Shown: positions 34,969 to 43,850 of the stretch, one piece after another
How positions within the stretch are numbered: position 1 is the stretch's first letter
Layout of the letters: each line of letters begins with the position of its first letter
Source: Streptomyces sp. B93
GTDB lineage: Bacteria > Actinomycetota > Actinomycetes > Streptomycetales > Streptomycetaceae
Assembly (NCBI RefSeq): GCF_018070565.1
Contig: NZ_JAGPXL010000009.1
Span: 186,001-250,000 of the forward strand
Reading direction: 5' to 3'
Length of the DNA stretch: 64,000 nt
Notes under the pieces: generated by a model
Seen by the model: only the letters and a program-made list of their open reading frames with translations
The model's database searches: none
What the model was told of the DNA's origin: nothing
Position numbers and translations under genes: made by a program

Positions 34969-35904
34969 ATGGCCGAAACCGGAGCATCCCCACTCCCCCC
35001 GGCGCGCTCCCCGCTCTTCCGCGCCGAGCACTTCGTCTGGCTCACCGCGCGGGTGCTGGAGCAGCGCCTGTTCACGTACCACTTCCTGAACGGCACCGCG
35101 GACCCCGTGGAGACCGCGCTCGACGCCTACCGCAACGACGACGGCGGTTACGGCCACGCCCTGGAGCCCGATCTGCGCGGCCCGGTCAGCCAGCCGCTGC
35201 ACACCGCGCGCGCCCTGCGCGTCCTGGACGCCATCGGACGCTGCGCCGGACAGCGCATCGAACGCGTGTGCCGCTACCTGACCACCGTGTCCACGCCGCA
35301 GGGCGCGCTCCCCGCCGTCGGCCCGAGCCAGCGCGGCTACCCCGCGGCCCCCTTCGTCCCCCTCCTCGACGACCCGCCCGGCGACCTGCTCACCACCGGA
35401 GCGGTGGTCGGCCTGCTGCACCGCAACGAGGTGTGGCACGCCTGGCTGTTCCGCGCCACCGACTTCTGCTGGCAGGCGGTCGAGTCCCTGGAACGCTCGC
35501 ACCCGTACGAGATCGAGGCCGCCGTCACCTTCCTCGACTCCGTCCCCGACCGCCCGCGCGCCGAGGCGGCCGCCGACCGCCTGGGCCGTCTGGTCCGCGA
35601 GCACCGCCTCGCCGTCCTCGACCCGGACCACCTCGACGCCCACCCCGTGGCACCCGGCTATGCCCCCGACGAGCACCACTTCCCCCACGACTACGCGAGC
35701 AGCCCGCGCTCCCTCGCGCGCGCGTGGTTCACCGACGACGAGATGGCGTGCTCCCTGGACTTCCTCGCCGCCGCCCAGCAGGAGGACGGCGGCTGGCCCG
35801 TCACCTGGCGCCGCTGGGCACCGACCACGGTGACGGAGGCACGCCCCATGGTGACGATCGAGGCACTGCGCACCCTCAGGTCCCACGGCCGCGCCATCGG
35901 CTGA
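34969..35904 (+). CDS. Terpenoid-cyclase-like (alpha/alpha toroid) protein of unknown function
   Basis: A 311-residue protein with prenyltransferase/squalene-cyclase-type repeats: RNDDGGYGHALEPDLRG (about residues 55-71) and QQEDGGWPVTW (267-277), the QxxDGGW-like QW elements of an alpha/alpha toroid. The DxDD motif of class II cyclases is absent, so cyclisation is not expected. No signal peptide. The ATG at 34969 starts MAETGASPLPP. The gene is alone and convergent with azlD. I do not know its role. Confidence 0.8.
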   Translation: MAETGASPLPPARSPLFRAEHFVWLTARVLEQRLFTYHFLNGTADPVETALDAYRNDDGGYGHALEPDLRGPVSQPLHTARALRVLDAIGRCAGQRIERVCRYLTTVSTPQGALPAVGPSQRGYPAAPFVPLLDDPPGDLLTTGAVVGLLHRNEVWHAWLFRATDFCWQAVESLERSHPYEIEAAVTFLDSVPDRPRAEAAADRLGRLVREHRLAVLDPDHLDAHPVAPGYAPDEHHFPHDYASSPRSLARAWFTDDEMACSLDFLAAAQQEDGGWPVTWRRWAPTTVTEARPMVTIEALRTLRSHGRAIG

Positions 35905-35907
35905 GCC

Positions 35908-36210
35908 TCACCCGCCCAGCGCCCGCACCCCCGCCGTCACCACCACGGCCGCCGCGACGACCAGCAGGAACGGAGCACGCAGCACCAGCGCCACGGCGGC
36001 TGCGGCCAGCCCGGCCGCCCGCGCGTCCAGCACCAGCACCCGCCCGTCGGCGAACGTCTGCTGAGCGGTGAGGGCGGCGAGCAGCGCCACGGGCAGCAGG
36101 GCGGCGAGCCGCCTCACCAGCGGCCTCTCCAGCACCCCGGCAGGGATGAGCAGCCCACAGAGCTTGACGACATAACACCCGAGAGCCGTCACACCGACGG
36201 CGATCCACAC
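35908..36210 (-). CDS. azlD: AzlD-family branched-chain amino acid exporter subunit
   Basis: A 100-residue protein of four short membrane helices, the small subunit of AzlCD/BrnFE-type exporters of isoleucine, leucine, valine and methionine. I chose the GTG at 36210 because AGGA lies nine bases upstream; a TTG two codons earlier overlaps the azlC stop (TTGA). It is last in an araC-azlC-azlD unit, and its stop is three bases from that of the convergent toroid-fold gene. Confidence 0.88.
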   Translation of the reverse strand: MWIAVGVTALGCYVVKLCGLLIPAGVLERPLVRRLAALLPVALLAALTAQQTFADGRVLVLDARAAGLAAAAVALVLRAPFLLVVAAAVVVTAGVRALGG

Positions 36211-36212
36211 GT

Positions 36213-36944
36213 TCAACGATCCTCACCGCCCCGGCGCCCACGCGCCCACAGCACCACCGGCGCCGCGAGCGCCGAGACCAGCACCGGCACACCCGCGGGC
36301 AGCACGGGCAGCAGCCCCAGCCCGAGCACCACGGCAAGCCCCGCGACGGCCCGCTCGGCCCCACTCCTCAGCATCGGCGCCAGCAACGCCAGGAAGACCG
36401 CGGGCCCGGCCGCATCGAGCCCCCATGCCTCCGTGTCCCCGATGGCCTCGGCCCCCAGCGCACCCACGAGCGTGGTGACGTTCCACAGCACATAAAGACT
36501 CAGCCCGGTGACGACGAACCCGATCCGCGCGGAACGCCGAGAGGGCTGCGCCAGCGCGACGGCCGCCGTCTCGTCGATCACCCACTGAGCCGCGAACGGC
36601 CGCACCCCCCGCGGCAACGACAGCACCTGCGAAAGCCGCAACCCGTAGAACGCGTTCCGCACCCCCAGAAAAAGGGCCCCCGCCGAAGCCGCGAGCCACC
36701 CACCCCCACCGGCGAGCGCCCCCACCAACGCGAACTGAGAAGCACCGGTGAACACCAACAGACTCAGCGCACAGGTCTGCCACACGGTGAGCCCACTACC
36801 GGCCGAGGTCACCCCGAAGGCGAACCCGGACAACCCCACCGCGACACCGACGCCCAGCGCGTCCCGCACCACACGGGCATCACCGCGCGTATCCACGACA
36901 ACCGTCTGATCAACCACGCCCCGGACGGTAGCCGCGCCCCTCAC
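36213..36944 (-). CDS. azlC: AzlC-family branched-chain amino acid exporter subunit
   Basis: A 243-residue large subunit with about seven membrane helices and the family signatures FTGASQFALVGALAGGG and FLGVRNAFYGLRLS, then the WVIDETAAVA loop. It works with AzlD to export branched-chain amino acids. The GTG at 36944 overlaps the stop of the AraC-type regulator gene (GTGA), which argues for co-transcription and coupling; a second GTG nine codons in is possible. Control by the upstream regulator is the obvious inference. Confidence 0.9.
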   Translation of the reverse strand: MRGAATVRGVVDQTVVVDTRGDARVVRDALGVGVAVGLSGFAFGVTSAGSGLTVWQTCALSLLVFTGASQFALVGALAGGGGWLAASAGALFLGVRNAFYGLRLSQVLSLPRGVRPFAAQWVIDETAAVALAQPSRRSARIGFVVTGLSLYVLWNVTTLVGALGAEAIGDTEAWGLDAAGPAVFLALLAPMLRSGAERAVAGLAVVLGLGLLPVLPAGVPVLVSALAAPVVLWARGRRGGEDR

Positions 36945-37777
36945 GCCGGTTCTTGTACGTTCTTGCGCTCCCGCTGATAGGCACCCGGAGGCACCCCCAC
37001 GATCCGGCTGAAGTGCCGGTTCAGATGCGACTGATCGCTGAATCCCACCGCCACGGCGGCCTCCGCGGGCGCCGTCCCCGCCTCCAGCAGCCGCCGGGCC
37101 CGCTCCACCCGCGCATTGGTCAGCCAGGCATGCGGAGGCATCCCATGCACCTCCCGAAACGCCCGCAACAGGGCGAACGGGCTGGTCCCCAGCTCCCCCG
37201 CCAGCCGCTCCAGACTCGGCGGCGCCGCCATCCGCGCCTCCAGCACCTCCCGGGCCCGCCCCGCGTTCCGCGCCCCCGCCGACCGCACGTCCCGCCGGGG
37301 CAGAGCCCCACCGTTCGCCCAGAGCAACCGCGTCACGACAACCCGCAACAAGGTGTCCGCGGCCAGCGCGTTGCCCTCCTCGGCGGCCCGCAACACCTGA
37401 TGCACGACCCTCACCGCATAAGGATCATCGACGACGGGCCGCACGAACCCCACCGCACCCCGCAACGAGGTCGTCTCAGCGGCAATCGCCCCGACCACCG
37501 CACTCGACGGATACACAGCCCCGTACCGCCACCCCTCGGGCACCCCCGCCCGCCCGGTGTGCGGCGTATCAGGATTCACCAGAGCCAGCGCCCCGGCCCC
37601 CGCGTACTGGTCACCCCCACCATGATGAAAGACCTCCACCCCGTCCACCACGGCGGCGATCACGAACTGCTCGTGCGTATGGCGCAGGAACGACTTCCGC
37701 ACATACCGAGCCCGCAGCAGATCGACACCGGGCAGCTCCTCATACCGCCAGTGCCGCGCCAGCTCCCGAGACTCCAT
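36941..37777 (-). CDS. AraC-family transcriptional regulator
   Basis: A 278-residue regulator. The N-terminal cupin-like sensor covers about residues 10-150 (SFLRHTHEQFVIAAVVDG). The double helix-turn-helix is at about 180-275 (LERLAGELGTSPFALLRAFRE, then AAVAVGFSDQSHLNRHFSRIVGVPPGAY). The ATG at 37777 is preceded by GGGGG. It is the first gene of an overlapping three-gene unit with azlC and azlD, so it probably controls amino acid export. It is divergent from lhr. Confidence 0.92.
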   Translation of the reverse strand: MESRELARHWRYEELPGVDLLRARYVRKSFLRHTHEQFVIAAVVDGVEVFHHGGGDQYAGAGALALVNPDTPHTGRAGVPEGWRYGAVYPSSAVVGAIAAETTSLRGAVGFVRPVVDDPYAVRVVHQVLRAAEEGNALAADTLLRVVVTRLLWANGGALPRRDVRSAGARNAGRAREVLEARMAAPPSLERLAGELGTSPFALLRAFREVHGMPPHAWLTNARVERARRLLEAGTAPAEAAVAVGFSDQSHLNRHFSRIVGVPPGAYQRERKNVQEPA

Positions 37778-37942
37778 GCCCCCATTCTCATGGACCCGCG
37801 AACCCCTGGCCGGGCCCCGCCCCCGACCGCCTGATGCGCCACGCGCACCCCCACCCACGCGCAGGTGCCGCCGCAGGCACACCACACCCCGACGTATCCG
37901 CAGGTCAGCCGCATTGTCAGTCCCGAGGTGCAGGATGGACAC

Positions 37943-40900
37943 ATGGTCAGCGACGCGCAGGGCCCCCTGGACGCCTTCTCCCCCGCAACCCGCGGCTGGT
38001 TCACGGGCGCCTTCCACGCGCCCACCGCGGCCCAGGCAGGCGCATGGCAGGCCATCCACCAGGGCTCCGACGTCCTCGTCGTCGCTCCCACCGGCTCCGG
38101 CAAGACCCTCGCCGCCTTCCTCGCCGCCCTGGACCAGCTCGCCTCCACTCCCCCGCCCGCCGACCCCAAGAAGCGCTGCCGCGTCCTGTACGTCTCCCCC
38201 CTCAAGGCCCTCGCCGTCGACGTCGAGCGCAACCTCCGCAGCCCCTTGACCGGCATCCGCCAGGAGTCCGTCCGCCTCGGCCTCCCCGAACCGGAGGTCA
38301 AGGTCGGCATCCGCTCCGGCGACACCCCCGCCGCCGAGCGCCGCGCCCTGTCCACGCGCCCCCCGGACATCCTCATCACCACCCCGGAATCCCTCTTCCT
38401 GATGCTGACGTCGGCCACCCGCGACGCCCTGACCGGCATCGAGACGGTGATCCTCGACGAGGTCCACGCGGTGGCGGGCACCAAGCGCGGCGCCCACCTC
38501 GCCCTCTCCCTGGAGCGCCTGGACGAACTCCTCCCCCGCCCCGCCCGCCGCATCGGCCTCTCGGCCACGGTCCGCCCCGTCGACGAGGTGGCCCGCTTCC
38601 TCTCGCCCCGCCGCAAGGTCGAGACGGTCCAGCCGGAATCGGGCAAGGAGTTCGACCTCTCGGTGGTCGTCCCGGTCGAGGACCTCGGCGAACTGGGCGC
38701 CGCCCCGGCCACGGACGGCTCCGAGGGCGCCGAACGCCCCTCGATCTGGCCCCACGTCGAGGAGCGCATCGCCGACCTCGTCCAGAACCACCGCTCCACG
38801 ATCGTCTTCGCCAACTCCCGCCGCCTCGCCGAGCGCCTCTGCAACCGCCTCAACGAGATCGCCTACGAACGAGCCACCGGCGAGACCCTCGACGAGCACC
38901 ACGCCCCCGCCCAGCTCATGGGCGGCTCGGGCGCCGCCCAGGGCGCCCCGCCCGTCATCGCACGCGCGCACCACGGCTCGGTCTCCAAGGAGCAGCGCGC
39001 CCTCGTCGAGGAGGACCTCAAGGCCGGCCGCCTCCCCGCGGTGGTCGCCACCTCCAGCCTGGAGCTGGGCATCGACATGGGCGCCGTGGACCTGGTCGTC
39101 CAGGTGGAGTCCCCGCCCTCCGTCGCCTCCGGCCTCCAGCGCGTCGGCCGCGCGGGCCACCAGGTCGGCGCGGTCTCCACCGGCGTGGTCTTCCCGAAGT
39201 ACCGCGGCGACCTGGTCCAGTCGGCGGTGGTCACCGAACGCATGCGCACCGGCGCCATCGAGTCCCTGAGGATCCCGGCCAACCCCTTGGACGTCCTCGC
39301 CCAGCAACTCGTCGCCATGACCGCGATGGACACCTGGCACTTCGACGACCTGCTCGCCCTGGTCCGCCGTGCCGCCCCCTTCGCGGCCCTGCCCGAGTCC
39401 GCCTTCACGGCCGTCCTGGACATGCTCGCGGGCCGCTACCCGTCCGACGCCTTCGCAGAGCTGCGCCCGCGCGTGGTGTGGGACCGGGTCACCGGCACGA
39501 TCACCGGCCGCCCCGGCGCCCAGCGCCTCGCCGTCACCTCCGGCGGCACGATCCCCGACCGCGGCCTCTTCGGCGTCTTCCTCGCCGGAGCCGACCCCAA
39601 GAAGGGCGGCGGCCGGGTCGGCGAGTTGGACGAGGAGATGGTCTACGAGTCCCGCGTGGGCGATGTCTTCACCCTGGGCACCAGTTCCTGGCGCATCGAG
39701 GACATCACCCGCGACCGCGTCCTGGTCTCCCCCGCGCCGGGCGTACCGGGCAGGCTGCCCTTCTGGAAGGGCGACCAGCTGGGCCGCCCGCTGGAGCTGG
39801 GCCGCGCGGTGGGCGCGTTCCTGCGCGAGGTCGGCGCGCTCAGCGAGGAGGACGCCCGCCTCCGCCTGCTCGCGGCGGGCCTGGACGCCTGGGCCGCGGA
39901 CAACGTCCTGTCCTACCTGGCGGAACAGCGCGAGGCCTGCGGCCACGTCCCGGACGACCGCACCATCGTCGTCGAACGCTTCCGCGACGAGCTGGGCGAC
40001 TGGCGGGTCGTCGTGCACTCCCCCTTCGGCGCCCAGGTCCACGCCCCGTGGGCACTCGCGCTGGGCGCCCGCCTCTCCGAGCGGTACGGCATGGACGCCC
40101 AGGTCATGCACGCCGACGACGGCATCGTGCTGCGTCTGCCGGACGCCGATCTGATGGGCCTTGACCTGCTCGACCAGGAGCCCGTGAAGGGGGGCACGGA
40201 GTACGACGCCGACCAGGCCCCGGTCGGTGCCGCGGACGTGGTCTTCGACAAGGGCGAGGTCGACCAGACCGTCACCGACCAGGTCGGCGGCTCCGCCCTG
40301 TTCGCGTCCCGGTTCCGGGAGTGCGCCGCCCGCGCGCTGCTGCTGCCGCGCCGCAACCCCGGCAAGCGCACCCCGCTGTGGCAGCAGCGCCAGCGCGCCT
40401 CACAACTGCTGCAGGTGGCGGGCGAGTTCGGCTCGTTCCCGATCGTCCTGGAAGCCGTCCGCGAGTGCCTCCAGGACGTCTTCGACGTCCCCGGCCTGGT
40501 CGAGCTGATGGGCGACCTGGAGTCCCGCAAGGTCCGCCTGGTCGAGGTCACCACCCCCGAACCCTCCCCGTTCGCCCGCTCCCTCCTCTTCGGCTACGTC
40601 GCCCAGTTCCTGTACGAGGGGGACTCCCCGCTCGCCGAGCGCCGCGCCGCCGCGCTGTCCCTGGACTCACGGCTGCTGGCCGAGCTGCTCGGCCAGGCGG
40701 AGCTGCGCGAGCTGCTCGACGCCGAGGTGCTGACCGAGCTGGAGCGGGAACTCCAGTGGCTCACCGACGACCGCCGCGTCAAGGACGTCGAGGGCGTCGC
40801 CGACCTGCTGCGGCTCCTCGGCCCGCTCACGGACGCCGAGCTGGCCGAACGGGGCGCCGAACCACAGTGGGCGGGGGAACTGGCCGGGGCCCGCCGCGCC

Positions 40901-42913
40901 ATCCGGGTCCGCATCGCGGGCGCCGACCACTGGGCGGCCGTCGAGGACGCGGGCCGCCTCCGCGACGCCCTCGGCACCGCCCTGCCCGTGGGCGTCCCGG
41001 AGGCCTTCACCGAACCGGTCAAGGACCCCCTCGGTGACCTCCTCGCCCGCTACGCCCGTACCCACGGCCCCTTCACCTCGGCGACCGCCGCCACCCGCTT
41101 CGGCCTCGGCGTCGCCGTCACCGACGGCGCCCTCCAGCGCCTCGCCGCGAGCGGCCGGGTCGTCCAGGGCGAGTTCCACCCGGCGGGCATCGGCCAGGAG
41201 TGGTGCGACACGGCCGTGCTGCGCCGGCTCCGGCGCCGCTCCCTGGCGGCCCTGCGGCACGAACTCGAACCGGTGCCGCCCCCGGCGCTCGCCCAGTTCC
41301 TCCCCCAGTGGCAGCACATCGGCAAGGGCCACAGCCTCCGCGGCCCGGACGGACTGGTGCGCGCCGTCGAGCAGCTCCAGGGCGCCTCCGTCCCCGCCTC
41401 CGCCCTGGAGAAGCTCGTCCTCCCGTCCCGCGTGCTGGACTACTCCCCGGCGATGCTCGACGAACTCACGGCGTCCGGCGAGATCGTCTGGGCGGGGGCG
41501 GGCGCCCTCCCCGGCAAGGACGGCTGGGTCTCCCTCTACATGGCGGACGCGGCCCCCCTGCTCCTCCCGCCACCGCACCCGCTGGAGCTGACCGCGCTCC
41601 ACCAGTCCGTCCTCGACGCCCTCTCCGGCGGCTACGGCCTGTTCTTCCGGCAGATCGCCGACCAGGTACGCGCCACCACCCACCCCGACGCCACCGACCC
41701 CCAACTCGCCGACGCCCTCTGGGAGCTGGCCTGGTCCGGACGGCTCACCAACGACACGCTCACCCCCATGCGCTCCTTGCTGGGCTCCGGCCGCACCGCG
41801 GGTTCCACGGCCCACCGTGCCAAGCGCACGGTCCCACGCGGGCGTTACGGCTCCCTGACCGCCGCCGCACGTCCCGCGTCCCGCAGCGGCCCGCCCACCG
41901 TGGCCGGACGCTGGTCCCTGCTGCCCACCCGCGAACCGGACACCACCGTGCGCGCCCACGCCCTGGCCCGCACCCTCCTCGACCGGCACGGCGTGGTCAC
42001 CCGGGGAGCCGTCGCCGCCGAGGGGGTCGAGGGCGGCTTCTCGGCGACGTACCGCATCCTGTCGGCCTTCGAGGAGACCGGTCAGGCCCGGCGCGGCTAT
42101 GTGGTGGAGGGCCTGGGCGCCGCCCAGTTCGCGATGGACGGCGCGGTGGACCGGCTCCGCGCGGTGGCCAACGCCCGCGACCGCGGCGCCGCCGCCCCGC
42201 CCCCCGCCGACTTCGGCGACGGCTTCCCAGCGGACGCGGCCATGCCGACCGCCACCTTCCCCGAAGCGGAAACCGAAGCCGATACCGGTGTCCGTGCAGA
42301 CGCCCCAACCGACCCCTTCGCCAACGACCCCTTCGCCACCCACGACTTCGGCGCCCCCGACCCGTTCGCCCCCTCCCCCGACGGCGGCTACGACACCCCG
42401 TCCGCCCATCCCTCCCCGGGCGACTACGTCTCCCCGCGCGACTTCGCACCCCAGGGCACACCGCCCTGGCAGAACGGCTCCCGCTCGCCGTACGACACCC
42501 ACCGCACCCGCGCCTCCGCCACCTCCCGAGCGGTGGTGCTGGCAGCGGCCGACCCCGCCAACGCCTACGGCGCCGCCCTCCCCTGGCCCGAGCCGCCGGA
42601 CGGCGCGAGCCACAAGCCGGGCCGCAAGGCGGGCTCGATGGTGGTCCTCGTCGACGGTGAGCTGGCGCTCTACATGGAACGCGGCGGCAAGACCCTCCTC
42701 GCCTGGCCCACCGATCCGGACACCGCACCCACCGACGATCCACGCCTCCAGGACGCCGCCGAGGCCCTCGCCACCGCCGCCCGCGCGGGCTCACTCGGCA
42801 CGGTCACGGTCGAGCGCGTCAACGGCACCCCGGCCCTGACCTCCCCCATCGGCACCCTCCTGGAAGGAGCGGGCTTCATCGCCACCCCGCGCGGCCTGCG
42901 CCTGAGAGCCTGA
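37943..42913 (+). CDS. lhr: Lhr-type superfamily 2 helicase
   Basis: A 1656-residue repair helicase. RecA-like domains carry Walker A APTGSGKT (48-55), the DEVH box (172-175) and SLELGIDMGAVDLV. The VGRAGHQVG element lies in motif VI. The winged helix, Lhr-specific beta-barrel domain and long C-terminal domain follow, as in mycobacterial Lhr, a 3'-5' DNA translocase with preference for RNA:DNA hybrids. Residues about 1435-1530 are a Pro/Asp/Phe-rich disordered insertion with repeated DPF motifs. The ATG at 37943 has AGGA eight bases upstream. nei follows at 41 bases, the conserved lhr-nei repair pair. Confidence 0.95.
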   Translation: MVSDAQGPLDAFSPATRGWFTGAFHAPTAAQAGAWQAIHQGSDVLVVAPTGSGKTLAAFLAALDQLASTPPPADPKKRCRVLYVSPLKALAVDVERNLRSPLTGIRQESVRLGLPEPEVKVGIRSGDTPAAERRALSTRPPDILITTPESLFLMLTSATRDALTGIETVILDEVHAVAGTKRGAHLALSLERLDELLPRPARRIGLSATVRPVDEVARFLSPRRKVETVQPESGKEFDLSVVVPVEDLGELGAAPATDGSEGAERPSIWPHVEERIADLVQNHRSTIVFANSRRLAERLCNRLNEIAYERATGETLDEHHAPAQLMGGSGAAQGAPPVIARAHHGSVSKEQRALVEEDLKAGRLPAVVATSSLELGIDMGAVDLVVQVESPPSVASGLQRVGRAGHQVGAVSTGVVFPKYRGDLVQSAVVTERMRTGAIESLRIPANPLDVLAQQLVAMTAMDTWHFDDLLALVRRAAPFAALPESAFTAVLDMLAGRYPSDAFAELRPRVVWDRVTGTITGRPGAQRLAVTSGGTIPDRGLFGVFLAGADPKKGGGRVGELDEEMVYESRVGDVFTLGTSSWRIEDITRDRVLVSPAPGVPGRLPFWKGDQLGRPLELGRAVGAFLREVGALSEEDARLRLLAAGLDAWAADNVLSYLAEQREACGHVPDDRTIVVERFRDELGDWRVVVHSPFGAQVHAPWALALGARLSERYGMDAQVMHADDGIVLRLPDADLMGLDLLDQEPVKGGTEYDADQAPVGAADVVFDKGEVDQTVTDQVGGSALFASRFRECAARALLLPRRNPGKRTPLWQQRQRASQLLQVAGEFGSFPIVLEAVRECLQDVFDVPGLVELMGDLESRKVRLVEVTTPEPSPFARSLLFGYVAQFLYEGDSPLAERRAAALSLDSRLLAELLGQAELRELLDAEVLTELERELQWLTDDRRVKDVEGVADLLRLLGPLTDAELAERGAEPQWAGELAGARRAIRVRIAGADHWAAVEDAGRLRDALGTALPVGVPEAFTEPVKDPLGDLLARYARTHGPFTSATAATRFGLGVAVTDGALQRLAASGRVVQGEFHPAGIGQEWCDTAVLRRLRRRSLAALRHELEPVPPPALAQFLPQWQHIGKGHSLRGPDGLVRAVEQLQGASVPASALEKLVLPSRVLDYSPAMLDELTASGEIVWAGAGALPGKDGWVSLYMADAAPLLLPPPHPLELTALHQSVLDALSGGYGLFFRQIADQVRATTHPDATDPQLADALWELAWSGRLTNDTLTPMRSLLGSGRTAGSTAHRAKRTVPRGRYGSLTAAARPASRSGPPTVAGRWSLLPTREPDTTVRAHALARTLLDRHGVVTRGAVAAEGVEGGFSATYRILSAFEETGQARRGYVVEGLGAAQFAMDGAVDRLRAVANARDRGAAAPPPADFGDGFPADAAMPTATFPEAETEADTGVRADAPTDPFANDPFATHDFGAPDPFAPSPDGGYDTPSAHPSPGDYVSPRDFAPQGTPPWQNGSRSPYDTHRTRASATSRAVVLAAADPANAYGAALPWPEPPDGASHKPGRKAGSMVVLVDGELALYMERGGKTLLAWPTDPDTAPTDDPRLQDAAEALATAARAGSLGTVTVERVNGTPALTSPIGTLLEGAGFIATPRGLRLRA

Positions 42914-42954
42914 CCGGAGCCGAGCCACCCGCCCCGCCGTGTCACCCTGGACCC

Positions 42955-43818
42955 ATGCCCGAAGGAGACACGGTCTGGCAGGCCGCGAGACGGCTGCACG
43001 GCGCGCTCGCGGGCAAGGTGCTGACCCGCTCCGACCTCCGCGTCCCGAAGTACGCCACCGCCGACCTCACCGGCCGCAGGGTCCTGGACGTCACCCCACG
43101 CGGGAAGCACCTCCTGACCCGCGTCGAGGGCGGTCTCACCCTGCACTCGCACCTGCGGATGGACGGCTCCTGGAAGGTGTACGCGCCCGGCCAGCGCTGG
43201 ACGGGCGGCCCCACCCACCAGATCCGTGCCATCCTCGGCACCCCCGACCGTACGGCCGTCGGCTACCGCCTCCCCGTCCTGGAACTCCTGCGCACCACCG
43301 ACGAGGACCGAGCCGTGGGCCACCTGGGCCCCGACCTCCTCGGCCCCGACTGGGACCCCGGCCACGCCCTCACCAACCTCCTGACGGATCCCGACCGCCC
43401 CCTCGGCCAGGCCCTGCTCGACCAGCGCAATCTCGCGGGCATCGGCAACGTCTACAAGAGCGAGCTGTGCTTCCTGCTCGGCATCACCCCCTGGCTCCCG
43501 ACCGGAGCCCTCCCCACCGACCAGGCAGCACGCATGGTCGCCCTCGCCAAGAAGCTCCTGGAGGCCAACCGCGACCGCCCGGTCCGCTCCACCACCGGCC
43601 GCCGCGGCCAGGACCTGTTCGTGTACGGCCGCGCCCGCCGCCCGTGCCTGCGCTGCGGAACCCCGATCCGTGTCGCCGACCAGGGCGACGGCTCCCGGGA
43701 ACGCCCCACCTATTGGTGCCCCACCTGCCAGCCCGGCCCGGCCCCGGCCCCCGGCAGCCCCCAGGCCCACCGAGCCCGACCGTCGAACCGCCCGAGCCGC
43801 CCCCGCCCCACCAATTGA
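42955..43818 (+). CDS. nei: Formamidopyrimidine/endonuclease VIII-family DNA glycosylase
   Basis: A 287-residue base-excision glycosylase/AP lyase. The catalytic N-terminus MPEGDTVW (Pro2, Glu3) is that of the Nei branch. The H2TH region is NLAGIGNVYKSELCF. The C-terminal zinc finger is CLRCGTPI to YWCPTC. It removes oxidised pyrimidines and related lesions. A Pro/Arg-rich tail of about 30 residues follows the finger. Linked to lhr (41 bases), with which it is often co-expressed on DNA damage in mycobacteria. Confidence 0.95.
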   Translation: MPEGDTVWQAARRLHGALAGKVLTRSDLRVPKYATADLTGRRVLDVTPRGKHLLTRVEGGLTLHSHLRMDGSWKVYAPGQRWTGGPTHQIRAILGTPDRTAVGYRLPVLELLRTTDEDRAVGHLGPDLLGPDWDPGHALTNLLTDPDRPLGQALLDQRNLAGIGNVYKSELCFLLGITPWLPTGALPTDQAARMVALAKKLLEANRDRPVRSTTGRRGQDLFVYGRARRPCLRCGTPIRVADQGDGSRERPTYWCPTCQPGPAPAPGSPQAHRARPSNRPSRPRPTN

Positions 43819-43844
43819 CGACCCGTCAGAAACAGCCGTACGTT
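43815..43844 (+). promoter_or_regulatory. Leaderless-type promoter of the dehydrogenase gene
   Basis: TTGACG (43815-43820), an 18-base spacer and TACGTT (43839-43844), six bases before the ATG at 43851. The -35 box overlaps the nei stop codon. No ribosome site lies before this ATG, consistent with a transcript that starts at the initiation codon. Confidence 0.6.
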
Positions 43845-43850
43845 GCCCAC

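Noticed and set aside
37778..40111. Minus-strand extension upstream of the AraC-family gene, across lhr
   Set aside because: It is an antisense frame to lhr; the AraC protein has a proper ATG with ribosome site at 37777 and lhr motifs are intact on the plus strand.
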